A stretch of DNA of 64,000 nucleotides from CAIWHR01 sp963788185 (lineage in GTDB: Bacteria > Pseudomonadota > Gammaproteobacteria > Burkholderiales > Casimicrobiaceae). This document shows, piece after piece, positions 49,662 through 58,504 of this stretch; position 1 is the stretch's first letter, and each line of letters starts with the position of its first letter. The translations under genes and the position numbers were made by a program. The stretch covers positions 62,001 to 126,000 of the forward strand of contig CAWBGE010000017.1 in NCBI GenBank assembly GCA_963788185.1, given 5' to 3'. The notes beneath the pieces are model-generated. The model was given only the letters and a program-made list of their open reading frames with translations. It had not been told where the DNA came from and ran no database searches.

Positions 49662-51023
49662 TCAGTCGTTGCGCGCAAGCCGGCGCGCATGTGCGCGGTG
49701 ACGTTCGAGCACGCGCCCGAGCTCGCAACTCAGGAGTTCACCCCGGCGCGCGACGACGCGACCGTGGATCACCGACAGCGCGACACGCGTCGGCGCGCAG
49801 AACACCAGTGCGGCCACCGGGTCGTGTTCGGCAGCGCCCGCATACGCGGGAGCGTCGAGGTCGAAGGCGACGACGTCGGCAGCGCAGCCCGGCGCCAGGC
49901 GGCCGATGTCGTCGCGGCCCAGCACGTCGGCGCCGCCGCGGGTGGCGAGTCGCAGCGCGTCGCGCGCCGACAGCGCAGCCGGACCGAACCCCACGCGCTG
50001 CAGCAGCAACGCCTGCCGTGCTTCGCCGATCATGTCGCTGGCGTCGCTCGACGCGCTGCCGTCGACGCCCAGGCCGACGCGAACGCCGGCATCGAGCATC
50101 GCGCGCACCGGCGCGATGCCGGAGGCGAGCCGCATGTTCGACGACGGGCAATGTGCGACGCCGGTTGCAGTCGCGGCGAAGCGCGCGATGCCGGGGGTGT
50201 CGAGCTTGACGCAGTGGGCGTGCCAGACATCCGGGCCCACCCAGCCCAGCGACTCGGCGTAGTCGGCCGGCGAGCAGCCGAAGTGCTCGAGGCTGTAGGC
50301 GACGTCGTTGTCGTTTTCCGCAAGATGGGTGTGCAGGCGCACGCCGTGACGCCGCGCAAGCGCTGCCGACTCGCGCATGAGGTCCCGCGACACCGAGAAC
50401 GGCGAGCAGGGTGCCACCGCGATCCTGAGCAGGGCGTGCGGGTCGGGGTCGTGGAAGGCCGCGATCACGCGCTCGCAATCGGCGAGGATCGCGTCCTCTC
50501 GCTCCACGAGTTCGTCGGGAGGCAGGCCGCCCGCGCTCTCGCCGACGCTCATCGCGCCGCGGCAGGCATGGAAGCGGATGCCGATCTCCCGCGCGGCGTC
50601 GATCGTGTCGTCGAGCCGGCTGCCGTTGGGAAATAGATACAGGTGGTCGCTGGTCGTCGTGCAGCCGGAGAGCATCAGCTCGGCGAAACCGGTCAGCGCG
50701 GATGCGTGGAGCGTGTCGGGCGTGAGGCGCGCCCAGATCGGGTAGAGCGCCCGCAGCCAGTCGAAGAGTTCCGCATCCTGCGCCGCCGGAAGCGCGCGCG
50801 TCAGCGTCTGGAACAGGTGGTGGTGCGTATTGACGAAGCCCGGCAGCAACACGTGATCGGGCAGATCGATCACCTCGTCCGCGGTCTGCGGCAGTCCGGC
50901 TGCCGGCCCCACGGCGACGATGATGTGGCCACGAATCAGCACCGCCCCGTCGGGGATTTCGCGCGCCGCGTCGTCCATCGTCACGACGGTGCCGGCGCGA
51001 ATGAGGAGAGTGCGCGGATGCAT
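49662..51023 (-). CDS. 8-oxoguanine deaminase-like amidohydrolase
   Basis: TRZ/ATZ-family metal-dependent hydrolase of 453 residues. Metal ligands: VNTHHHLFQTLTR, HTHLAEND, and GVDGSASSDA. The segment CRGAMSVGESAGGLPPDEL is the signature of 8-oxoguanine deaminases, which convert oxidised guanine to urate plus ammonia. ATG 51023 starts MHPRTLLIRAG. It lies away from the xanthine dehydrogenase genes at 61-64 kb, but both produce urate. S-adenosylhomocysteine or atrazine-type relatives share the fold, but their specific motifs are absent. Confidence 0.85.
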   Translation of the reverse strand: MHPRTLLIRAGTVVTMDDAAREIPDGAVLIRGHIIVAVGPAAGLPQTADEVIDLPDHVLLPGFVNTHHHLFQTLTRALPAAQDAELFDWLRALYPIWARLTPDTLHASALTGFAELMLSGCTTTSDHLYLFPNGSRLDDTIDAAREIGIRFHACRGAMSVGESAGGLPPDELVEREDAILADCERVIAAFHDPDPHALLRIAVAPCSPFSVSRDLMRESAALARRHGVRLHTHLAENDNDVAYSLEHFGCSPADYAESLGWVGPDVWHAHCVKLDTPGIARFAATATGVAHCPSSNMRLASGIAPVRAMLDAGVRVGLGVDGSASSDASDMIGEARQALLLQRVGFGPAALSARDALRLATRGGADVLGRDDIGRLAPGCAADVVAFDLDAPAYAGAAEHDPVAALVFCAPTRVALSVIHGRVVARRGELLSCELGRVLERHRAHARRLARND

Positions 51024-51091
51024 CGCGCCAGTGTAATCCACGCAGTGCCGCGTTGTTGCGCGCGGCCGGCCGTTGCCGCTACCATCGCAGG

Positions 51092-52528
51092 ATGCGAGCC
51101 CCCCTGCTTCCCGTCCTCGCACTGATCGGTTTCCTGCTCGCACTCGGCGGCTGCGCGACGCGGCCCGTCAATGGGCGACTCGATCACGCAGGCTCGAAGA
51201 CCGGCTATCGCTTCGACACCCGCCCCGCCCGCGAAAACATGTCCGACACGATGATCGTGCTGGCGTTTTCCGGCGGCGGCACGCGCGCTGCGGCGTTTTC
51301 TTTCGGCGTGCTCGAGGAGTTGCGCCGTACCTACGTCGAGGGTTCCGGCGGCGGCCGCACGCGGCTGCTGGACGAGGTCGACGTCATCACCGGCGTTTCC
51401 GGAGGCAGCTTCACCGCGCTGGCGTTCGCGCTGCACGGCGAGCGGCTGTTCGACGAATACGAGCGGCGCTTCCTCAAGCGCGACATCCAGGGCGAACTGA
51501 TCGGTCGTTTCCTGTCGCCGCGCAACTGGGTGTCGCTGGCGTCCGACGGGTGGGGCCGGTCCGAAACGGCCGCGGAGCTGTACGACGAGGTTCTGTTCGA
51601 CGGCGCCACCTTCGGCGATCTCCTGCGGCGGCCGGGACCGCTGGTGACGGCCAGCGCCACCGATATCTCCACGGGATCGCGGCTCGCGTTCAGCCAGAGC
51701 GAATTCGATCTCATCTGCTCGGATCTCGCCACCGTGCCGCTGTCGCGCGCGGCTGCGGCATCGTCGGCGGTGCCGGTGGTGCTGTCGCCGGTGACGCTCG
51801 ACAACTACGGCGGCAGCTGCGGCTACCGCGAGCCCGTGTGGGCACGTTCCATCGCCGATCCGCAGCATCGCGCCCGGCCGGCCGGCCGGGTGATGCAGCG
51901 GATGAAGGAGATGCAGGCGTTCCAGGACAGCGCCAACCGGCCCTACCTGCACCTCGTCGATGGCGGCGTGTCCGACAACCTCGGCATGCGCGCGGTGCTT
52001 GAAACCATGGAGAGCTGGGAAGCAAGTCGCGGCTTGCGGCGCGCCACGCAGCTCGATCGCATCCGTCGCCTGGTGGTGATCGTCGTCAACTCGCTTTCGC
52101 GCCCGCGCACCAACTGGGATATGTCCGAGCGCCCGCCCGGCGATCTCGCCATCCTCATCAAGGCCGCCGGCGTGCCCATCGACCGCTACTCGTACGAGGC
52201 GGTGGAATTGCTGAAGGACATGGTGGCTCGCTGGGACACCGCGCGCAGCCAGGGCGGGTCGCCCGCGCCGGCAGCGGGCGGGCTTCCGCCATCCGCCAAC
52301 GCGCCGAACGTCGAAGTCTTCGCCGTCGACGTCAGCTTCGAGGCCCATCCCGATCCGGCCGAGCGCGAGTATCTCAACGACCTGCCGACGAGCTTCGTGT
52401 TGCCGGACGAGGCCGTCGATCGACTGCGTGCCGCCGCGGGCCTCATACTGCGCCAGTCGCCGGATTTCGAGCGGCTGCTGCGCGGCGCAGGCGCCACGTC
52501 GCAACCCGGACCCACCACCAAGCCATGA
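51092..52528 (+). CDS. Patatin-like phospholipase lipoprotein
   Basis: Predicted outer-membrane lipoprotein with a Ser-Asp dyad. Residues 1-20 are a lipid-signal with LGGC at 18-21. The oxyanion motif SGGGTRAA (60-67), nucleophile S103 in GVSGGS, and Asp in VDGGVSDNLG near 290 are all present, so it should be active. It has 478 residues, with a Pro/Ala linker before the end. ATG 51092 follows the divergent deaminase start. Its stop overlaps the aldehyde dehydrogenase as ATGA. Possible roles are lipid recycling or surface phospholipase. Confidence 0.87.
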   Translation: MRAPLLPVLALIGFLLALGGCATRPVNGRLDHAGSKTGYRFDTRPARENMSDTMIVLAFSGGGTRAAAFSFGVLEELRRTYVEGSGGGRTRLLDEVDVITGVSGGSFTALAFALHGERLFDEYERRFLKRDIQGELIGRFLSPRNWVSLASDGWGRSETAAELYDEVLFDGATFGDLLRRPGPLVTASATDISTGSRLAFSQSEFDLICSDLATVPLSRAAAASSAVPVVLSPVTLDNYGGSCGYREPVWARSIADPQHRARPAGRVMQRMKEMQAFQDSANRPYLHLVDGGVSDNLGMRAVLETMESWEASRGLRRATQLDRIRRLVVIVVNSLSRPRTNWDMSERPPGDLAILIKAAGVPIDRYSYEAVELLKDMVARWDTARSQGGSPAPAAGGLPPSANAPNVEVFAVDVSFEAHPDPAEREYLNDLPTSFVLPDEAVDRLRAAAGLILRQSPDFERLLRGAGATSQPGPTTKP

Positions 52529-53970
52529 ATGCCCCCTTGAACCCGCATTCCGTCGCCGCCGGCACGCATCTCGATCGTCTGTACGCGCTGCAGCGCGACG
52601 CATTCGCCAGCGAGCGGTTCCCTGCCCTGGCGACCCGTCGGAGCCGCGTCGAGCGCATCCTGAGCCTCGTCGTCGAGCATCAGCAGGCGCTGTGCGCCGC
52701 GGTGGCGCAGGATTTCGGCCATCGCTCGCACCACGAAACGCGATTGGCCGAGTTGTTCTTCGTGGCGGCGGAGGCGCGCACCGCGATCAACCACGTCGCG
52801 CGCTGGATGAAGCCGCGCCGCGTGTCCACACCTTTGCACCTGCTGCCGGCGTCGTCGCACATCCGGCGCCAGCCGCTGGGGGTGATCGGCATCATCAGTC
52901 CGTGGAACTACCCGATCCAGCTGGCGCTGGCACCTGCGATCGGCGCGCTGGCTGCCGGCAATCGCGTGCTGCTGAAGCCGTCCGAACTCACGCCGGCGAC
53001 ATCGGCGTTGCTGGAAAACCTGATCTCGCGCCTGTTTGCCGAGGACGAGTTCGCCGTCGTGCTGGGCGATGCGGCAGTCGGCCACGCGTTCGCGGGCAAG
53101 CGCTGGGACCACCTCTTCTTCACCGGGTCGACGACCGTCGGAAGGTTCGTGGCGCTGGCCGCGGCGGACAACCTCGTGCCGGTGACGCTGGAGCTGGGCG
53201 GCAAGTCGCCGGCAATCTTCGATGTCGATGCCGATTTTGCGCTTGCCGCGCCACGGCTGGTCAACGGAAAATTGCTCAATGCGGGGCAGACCTGCATCGC
53301 ACCCTGCTACGCGATGGTGCCCGCGACCCGCGTCGACGAGTTCGTGGCCGCCGTCACCGGGGCGGTGGCGACGATGTATCCGACGCTTGCCGCCAATCCC
53401 GACTACACCGCCATCGTCAACGCGCGTCACTACCAGCGGCTGACCGGCTTGATCGACGATGCGCGGGCCAAAGGCGCGCGCATCCTGCCGCTGAATCCGG
53501 CGGCAGAGAGGCTTCCGGCGGCGGCGAGAAAGATCGCGCCGACGCTGATCCTCGACGTCACCGACGACATGAAGGTGATGCAGGAGGAGATCTTCGGGCC
53601 GCTGCTGCCGGTGGAGACCGTCGCCGACCTCGATGACGCCATTGCGCGCGTCAACGCGCGGCCGCATCCGCTGGCACTGTATTACTTTGGCGACAATACC
53701 GCGCGGCGCGAGCGCGTGCTGCGGGAGACGATGTCCGGCGGCGTCACCGTCAACGACACGCTGCTGCATTTCGCCAACGAGGCGCTGCCCTTCGGCGGCG
53801 TCGGCCCGTCGGGGCAGGGCGCCTATCACGGTGAACGAAGCTTCATTCTCTTCAGCAACGAAAAGCCGGTGTTCAGCCAGTCGCGGATTGCCGGCAGCCA
53901 GATGCTCTACCCGCCCTATGGCGCGATGTTCGATCGCGTACTCGGCGTCCTGAATCACCTCAAGGGCTGA
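52525..53970 (+). CDS. Aldehyde dehydrogenase, coniferyl-aldehyde type
   Basis: NAD(P)-dependent dehydrogenase of 481 residues. Active residues E223 in TLELGGKSP and C257 in NAGQTCIAP, NAD site FFTGSTTVGR, and SPWNYPIQLALAP are intact. The closing FSNEKPVFSQSRIAG and the short N terminus point to the coniferyl-aldehyde/CalB branch, which also handles long-chain aldehydes. ATG 52525 overlaps the patatin stop, so the two are co-translated; the hydrolase might release lipids whose aldehydes are oxidised here, an inference. Confidence 0.88.
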   Translation: MNAPLNPHSVAAGTHLDRLYALQRDAFASERFPALATRRSRVERILSLVVEHQQALCAAVAQDFGHRSHHETRLAELFFVAAEARTAINHVARWMKPRRVSTPLHLLPASSHIRRQPLGVIGIISPWNYPIQLALAPAIGALAAGNRVLLKPSELTPATSALLENLISRLFAEDEFAVVLGDAAVGHAFAGKRWDHLFFTGSTTVGRFVALAAADNLVPVTLELGGKSPAIFDVDADFALAAPRLVNGKLLNAGQTCIAPCYAMVPATRVDEFVAAVTGAVATMYPTLAANPDYTAIVNARHYQRLTGLIDDARAKGARILPLNPAAERLPAAARKIAPTLILDVTDDMKVMQEEIFGPLLPVETVADLDDAIARVNARPHPLALYYFGDNTARRERVLRETMSGGVTVNDTLLHFANEALPFGGVGPSGQGAYHGERSFILFSNEKPVFSQSRIAGSQMLYPPYGAMFDRVLGVLNHLKG

Positions 53971-54026
53971 GTTATCCTCTTCAATCGACGGGCCCTCTCG
54001 ACGACCCATGACGGAGCGGCAACGCC

Positions 54027-54431
54027 GTGAAAATCCACGAAATCGAAATCGGCATGACGGCGACCCGGCGCAATGTCGTCGCGCGCGCGCACATCGTCGC
54101 GTATGCGGAACTCTCCGGCGACCAGAACCCGGTCCATCTCGACGACGCCTTTGCCGCGACGACGCAATTCAAGGGCGTGATCGCGCACGGCATGCTTTCG
54201 GCCGGATACATCTCCGCGGTACTGGGCAACGACCTGCCGGGGATGGGCACCGTCTACATGGGCCAGTCGCTGTCGTTTCGTGGCCCCGTGCGGCCCGGAG
54301 ACGAAGTCGTCACCACGGTCACCGTCAAGGACATCGTCCGCGACAAGCGGCGCGTGATCCTCACCACGGTGTGCAAGGTGGGCGAGAAGGTGGTGCTCGA
54401 CGGCGAGGCGATGGTGATGGTGGCGGCCTGA
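54027..54431 (+). CDS. MaoC-like (R)-specific enoyl-CoA hydratase (PhaJ type)
   Basis: Hydrates trans-2-enoyl-CoA to (R)-3-hydroxyacyl-CoA, which can feed polyhydroxyalkanoate synthesis. 134 residues in a single hot-dog fold. Catalytic D32 and H37 in GDQNPVHLD are intact. The ATF start GTG at 54027 has GGAGCGG ten bases before it. FKGVIAHGMLSAGYISAVLG is characteristic of PhaJ. It follows the aldehyde dehydrogenase by 56 bases. It could also take part in fatty-acid degradation. Supports, with phaR and phasin, a polymer-producing cell. Confidence 0.88.
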   Translation: MKIHEIEIGMTATRRNVVARAHIVAYAELSGDQNPVHLDDAFAATTQFKGVIAHGMLSAGYISAVLGNDLPGMGTVYMGQSLSFRGPVRPGDEVVTTVTVKDIVRDKRRVILTTVCKVGEKVVLDGEAMVMVAA

Positions 54432-54528
54432 GGCCCGCACACGACCGACAAATCGTCAGCGCTTGCACAGAACTCATTCAGGCCGCGGCCCCGTTTGCCG
54501 CGGCCCCGCCAAGCCGGATGGGTGGATT

Positions 54529-54597
54529 CTGCAGGAGCGGCTTCAGCCGCGAACGCACTTGCGAAATCGTCGTTCGCGGCTGAAGCAGCTCCTGCAG
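54529..54597. repeat. REP-like inverted repeat between convergent genes
   Basis: 27-base arms CTGCAGGAGCGGCTTCAGCC... (54529-54555) and its reverse complement at 54571-54597 with one mismatch, around a 15-base loop. The core GGAGCGGCTTCAGCCGCGA is familiar from REP elements of Gammaproteobacteria. Here it lies between convergent phaJ-like and bmpA-like genes, where it may act as a two-way terminator. Confidence 0.8.
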
Positions 54598-54617
54598 TGT
54601 GCCCTGCGGAATTCGGC

Positions 54618-55721
54618 CTACTTCGGCAGCTTCCCCTGCACGCCTTCGACGTAATAGTCCATCTTCGACAGCGTGCCGTCATCTAGCACCTTGCCTGCGG
54701 CGAGGCGCTCCTTGCCGTCGCTGTCCTTGATCGGACCCGTGAACGGATGGAACTTGCCGGCGCCGATGTCGGCGCTGGTCTTGTTGACGAGATCCTGCAC
54801 GTCCTGCGGCACGATCTTGTTGAACGGCGCCATCTTGATCATCCCGTCCTTGATGCCGCCCCAGACGTTGCCCGGCTTCCACTTGCCGTCGAGCGCCGAC
54901 TGCGCGACCTTGGTGTAATACGCGCCCCACTGGTGGGTGACGGCGGTGAGTTGCGCGTTGGGGCCGTACTTGGACATGTCCGAGTGGTAGCCGACGGCGT
55001 AGACTTTCTTCGCTTCGGCGGCCTGCACGGCGGCGGTCGAATCGGTGTGGTGCGTGACGACGTCGGCACCCTGCGAGATCAGCGTGTTCGCGGCTTCGCT
55101 CTCGCGGCCGGGGTCGAACCAGGAGTTGACCCAGATCACCTTGGTTTCGGCCTTGGGGTTGACGCTCCTCATGCCGCGCGTGAACGCGTTGATGCCCATC
55201 ACCACTTCGGGAATCGGGAACGCGGCGACATAGCCGGCGACGTTGGACTTGGTCATCTTGCCGGCGACGATGCCGGCGAGGTAGCGGCCCTCGTAGAAGC
55301 GCGCATTGTAGATGCCGACGTTCTTGTCGGTCTTGTAGCCCGTGGCGTGCTCGAAATGAACCTTGGGGAACGTCTTCGCGACCTTGATCGTCGGGTTCAT
55401 GTAGCCGAACGAGGTGGTGAAGATCAGCTGGTGGCCGCTTTGCGCGAGTTCGCGGATCACGCGCTCGGCGTCGGCGCCTTCGGGAACGCTTTCGATGTAC
55501 TTGCTGGTGACCTTGGCGCCGAGCGCCTTCTCCATCTCCTTGCGGCCACTGTCGTGCTGGAACGTCCAGCCGGCGTCGCCGATGGGGCTGACGTAGACGT
55601 AGCCGATCTTCAGCGGTTCGCCCGCCTTGGTTTGCGCGGCGGCGGGCAGAGCCACGCCAAACGCGGCCGCGGACAGCGCGGCGACGGCGATGAGCGCCTT
55701 GCGGCGCGGTGCTTGCGACAT
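54618..55721 (-). CDS. BMP/PnrA-type nucleoside ABC transporter binding protein
   Basis: Substrate-binding protein of 367 residues of the basic-membrane-protein family, usually for purine nucleosides. A signal peptide runs to residue 29 (PAAAQ); there is no lipobox, so it is free in the periplasm. Motifs IGYVYVSPIGDAGWTFQHD, QLIFTTSFGYMNPT and HTDSTAAVQAAE fit. Start ATG 55721 has GGAG upstream. Its ATPase and permeases lie 1.9 kb away on the same strand, beyond a permease gene and a deletion scar, an unusual separation. Confidence 0.9.
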   Translation of the reverse strand: MSQAPRRKALIAVAALSAAAFGVALPAAAQTKAGEPLKIGYVYVSPIGDAGWTFQHDSGRKEMEKALGAKVTSKYIESVPEGADAERVIRELAQSGHQLIFTTSFGYMNPTIKVAKTFPKVHFEHATGYKTDKNVGIYNARFYEGRYLAGIVAGKMTKSNVAGYVAAFPIPEVVMGINAFTRGMRSVNPKAETKVIWVNSWFDPGRESEAANTLISQGADVVTHHTDSTAAVQAAEAKKVYAVGYHSDMSKYGPNAQLTAVTHQWGAYYTKVAQSALDGKWKPGNVWGGIKDGMIKMAPFNKIVPQDVQDLVNKTSADIGAGKFHPFTGPIKDSDGKERLAAGKVLDDGTLSKMDYYVEGVQGKLPK

Positions 55722-55928
55722 GGTCGATCTCCTTCGGAGGGGAAAAGCGGACGAAAATAGCGATTCTACCCCCGGTCGAGTGCGATCGCGCGCTTGGGCG
55801 CGCCGGCGCGTCTACACCCCTATAATTGCGATGCTCGCTGGTGCCCGAATGCACCGAACGCCGAAAGGACACGGCATCGCCGCATCGGGCGCGCGTTCCG
55901 GCGAGCCCCCCGCCCTGGAGAAACCTCG

Positions 55929-57023
55929 ATGCAACGCGATCTCACCCGCAGCACGCTGGCCATTTTGTTCATCGGGGCGTTGATCCTCGCCTCGCTCTGG
56001 ATCCTTCGCCCCTTCCTGGCGCCGGTGATCTGGGCGACGATGATCGTCGTCGCAACCTGGCCGCTGATGCTGAAGGTCGAGCGCGCGCTGTGGGGCCGGC
56101 GCGGACTCGCGGTCGCCGTGATGACGCTGGCGATGCTGCTGGTGTTCGTGCTGCCGTTCTGGGCCGCGGTCGGCACCATTGTCGACTATGCCGACCAGCT
56201 TTCCGGATGGGCGCGCACCCTCAAGGACTTCAAGATGCCGCAGCCGCCGGCAATGGTCGAAGTGATCCCGCTGTTCGGGGCCCGCATTGCCGCCACCTGG
56301 CGCGACCTCGTCGCGATGCCGCCCGAGGATCTGGCGGCGAAACTCGGCCCCTACGTCGGCAACCTCGCCAAGTGGATCGCCGCCGAGGCGGGCACGATCG
56401 GCATGCTGGTCGTGCAATTCTTCCTGACGGTGGTCATCGCTGCGGTGATGTATTCGGGAGGAGAGACTGCGGCGCGCGGCGTGCGCCGTTTTGCGCATCG
56501 GCTGGCCGGCGAGCGCGGCGACGACGCTGCCATCCTCGCCGGGCAGGCGATCCGCGGCGTCGCGCTTGGTGTCGTCGTCACCGCCCTCGTGCAGTCGACA
56601 CTCGCCGGTATCGGCCTGGTCGTTGCCGGCATTCCCTTCGCCGCTGTGCTGACGGCGATCATGCTGATGCTGTGTCTCGCGCAGGTGGGGCCGATGCCGG
56701 TGCTGATCCCCGCAGTGATCTGGCTCTACTGGTCGGGCGACAACGTGTGGGGCACGGTGCTGCTGGTGTTCACGGCACTGGTCGGCACGCTGGACAACTT
56801 CCTGCGCCCGTTCCTGATCAAGAGGGGCGCCAATCTGCCGCTGCTGCTGATCTTCGCCGGCGTGATCGGCGGCATCGTTTCCCTGGGGCTGCTGGGGATC
56901 TTCGTCGGTCCGGTGGTGCTCGCGGTGAGTTACACGCTGCTCACGGCGTGGATCGACGACATGCCGGAGCGGGTTGCCGTCTCGAGCGCCCCCCCGGGTG
57001 GCGACGAGGCAGGGAATCCATAA
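55929..57023 (+). CDS. AI-2E family transporter / YdiK-like permease
   Basis: Membrane protein of 364 residues with about eight helices in the PerM/AI-2E family pattern: helices 1-3 near 10-90, a soluble stretch (WARTLKDFKMPQPPAMVEV), then a helical bundle with LVQSTLAGIGLVVAGIP and GTLDNFLRPFLIKRGANLPLLL, both diagnostic. ATG 55929 has GGAGAA. YdiK and relatives transport small molecules or ions in ways that are not settled. It sits on the opposite strand between bmpA and its transporter genes, so it may be an insertion into that operon. Confidence 0.88.
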   Translation: MQRDLTRSTLAILFIGALILASLWILRPFLAPVIWATMIVVATWPLMLKVERALWGRRGLAVAVMTLAMLLVFVLPFWAAVGTIVDYADQLSGWARTLKDFKMPQPPAMVEVIPLFGARIAATWRDLVAMPPEDLAAKLGPYVGNLAKWIAAEAGTIGMLVVQFFLTVVIAAVMYSGGETAARGVRRFAHRLAGERGDDAAILAGQAIRGVALGVVVTALVQSTLAGIGLVVAGIPFAAVLTAIMLMLCLAQVGPMPVLIPAVIWLYWSGDNVWGTVLLVFTALVGTLDNFLRPFLIKRGANLPLLLIFAGVIGGIVSLGLLGIFVGPVVLAVSYTLLTAWIDDMPERVAVSSAPPGGDEAGNP

Positions 57024-57217
57024 CGACGCCGAATGGCGTTCCCAAAAATGAGTATTGGACGCGCAACACAGTCGCGCCCGACGATGCGGGCATCGCAAGC
57101 CGTCGCCGTTTCGCCACCCGGCACGCGCCCGGGATCGAATCGAAGCGGCAGGTGCGACGGCGATATGGCACCCGAACACGCCGTCATCGACCACCGACAT
57201 CAGGAGCAGGTTCAATC

Positions 57218-57405
57218 ATGAAACTAGCCACCTTTTCCAAGGACAGCCGTAAGCTCGTCGGCATTGTCGAAGGCGACCAGGTGACGGTCGTCGATGTGCC
57301 CGACATGCGGCGCCTGTTCGAAATCGGCGGTACGGCGGTAAGCGCCGAGGCCGAGCGGCGCCGCACGAAGGAGCACTTTCCGCTGTCGGCGGTGAAGCTC
57401 GAGGC
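57218..57405 (+). pseudogene. 5' fragment of a fumarylacetoacetate hydrolase family gene
   Basis: ATG with an AGGAGCAGG ribosome site, then about 63 codons reading MKLATFSKDSRKLVG and VDVPDMRRLFEIGG, the start of FAH-family isomerase/hydrolases. After VKLEAP the similarity ends abruptly; the following bases are the antisense of a LysR-type N terminus. The gene has therefore lost its catalytic part. In intact relatives LEAP is followed by PRPGKI, so the break is placed near 57405. Confidence 0.75.
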
Positions 57406-57489
57406 GCCAATGGCGTCCGCAGCGGCGCTGAAGGAGCCGTGTCTGGCAATCGCAAGGAGGTCCAGAAGTCGACGTGGATCAATTCGCAT
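57406..57489 (-). pseudogene. 5' fragment of a LysR-family regulator
   Basis: On the minus strand an ATG at 57489 reads MRIDPRRLLDLLAIARHGSF and SAAADAIGAS, the first helices of a LysR DNA-binding domain. It ends after 28 codons where the antisense strand of the FAH fragment begins. The two fragments meet head-on, so both lost their 3' halves. A regulator here would have been next to the nucleoside transporter genes it may have controlled. Confidence 0.65.
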
Positions 57490-57580
57490 CAGCGTTCTCT
57501 CCAGAAGTCGATCGACTCCCGATCGGAGCGTTCTCCCTGCGGCAGAGGCCGGAAAGCGCAGCGGTGCCATGCGCGCCCTC

Positions 57581-58504
57581 TCAACCGTCGGGATGGAACG
57601 GCCGGCCCAGCGACGCCGGCGCATTGAGACGGATCGTCGTCGCGTCGCGCGAGACGATCGCCAGCACGACGATGGTGGCGACGTAGGGCAGCATCGACAG
57701 CAACTGCGACGGCACCGCGACGCCGCCTGCCTGCGCCTGGAAAGTCGCCAGCGTGACCCCGCCGAAGAGATACGCGCCGGCCAGCACGCGCCAGGGACGC
57801 CAGGTCGCGAACACGACCAGCGCCAGCGCGATCCAGCCGCGACCGGCCGTCATCCCCTCGACCCAGAGTGGCGTGTAAGCCACTGCCAGATACGCGCCGG
57901 CGAGACCCGAGCAGGCGCCGCCGAAGAACACCGCCAGGTAACGGATGCGCACCACCGGGTAGCCGATCGCATGCGCCGACTGCGGCGATTCGCCGATCGC
58001 CCTCAGCACGAGGCCGGGGCGGGTGCGGTAGAGAAACCACTGGATCCCCGCGAACAGCAGCAGCGACAGGTAGACGAGCGGATTGTGGCCGAACAGCAGC
58101 TTGCCGATGACCGGCAGCTCGGTCAGGGTTCCCGATCCGAACGGCTTGATGCCTTCGATCACCACGCTGACGTAGTCGAGTCCCGCGAAGGCCGAAAGAC
58201 CGACGCCGAACAGGCTCAGCGCCAGGCCTGTCGCCACCTGGTTGGCCATCAGCGTCAGCGTCAGAACGGCGAAGATCAGCGACAGCAGCGCGCCGGCGGC
58301 CAGCCCGGCGACAACGCCCAGCCACGGATGCCCCGTGCTCGCCGCGACGGCAAACGACGACACCGCGCCCACGAGCATCATGCCCTCGACGCCGAGGTTG
58401 AGAACGCCCGCCTTCTCGGTGACAAGCTCGCCCAGCGAGGCATAGACGAGCGGCGTCCCCGCGGCCAGCGTCAGCACCACCAGTTCGAGCAGGTGCTCCA
58501 TCAT
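57581..58504 (-). CDS. Nucleoside ABC transporter permease, second
   Basis: Permease of 307 residues with about ten helices. Matches the BmpC/NupQ type (family of branched-chain-amino-acid-like permeases): LNLGVEGMMLVGA at the start and GESPQSAHAIGYPVVRIRY as ATPase contact. Start ATG 58504 overlaps the previous stop (ATGA), with ATG 58501 also possible. Together with the upstream permease and double ATPase it makes a complete importer. The C terminus ends in a Pro/Gly-rich PFHPDG. Confidence 0.9.
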   Translation of the reverse strand: MMEHLLELVVLTLAAGTPLVYASLGELVTEKAGVLNLGVEGMMLVGAVSSFAVAASTGHPWLGVVAGLAAGALLSLIFAVLTLTLMANQVATGLALSLFGVGLSAFAGLDYVSVVIEGIKPFGSGTLTELPVIGKLLFGHNPLVYLSLLLFAGIQWFLYRTRPGLVLRAIGESPQSAHAIGYPVVRIRYLAVFFGGACSGLAGAYLAVAYTPLWVEGMTAGRGWIALALVVFATWRPWRVLAGAYLFGGVTLATFQAQAGGVAVPSQLLSMLPYVATIVVLAIVSRDATTIRLNAPASLGRPFHPDG

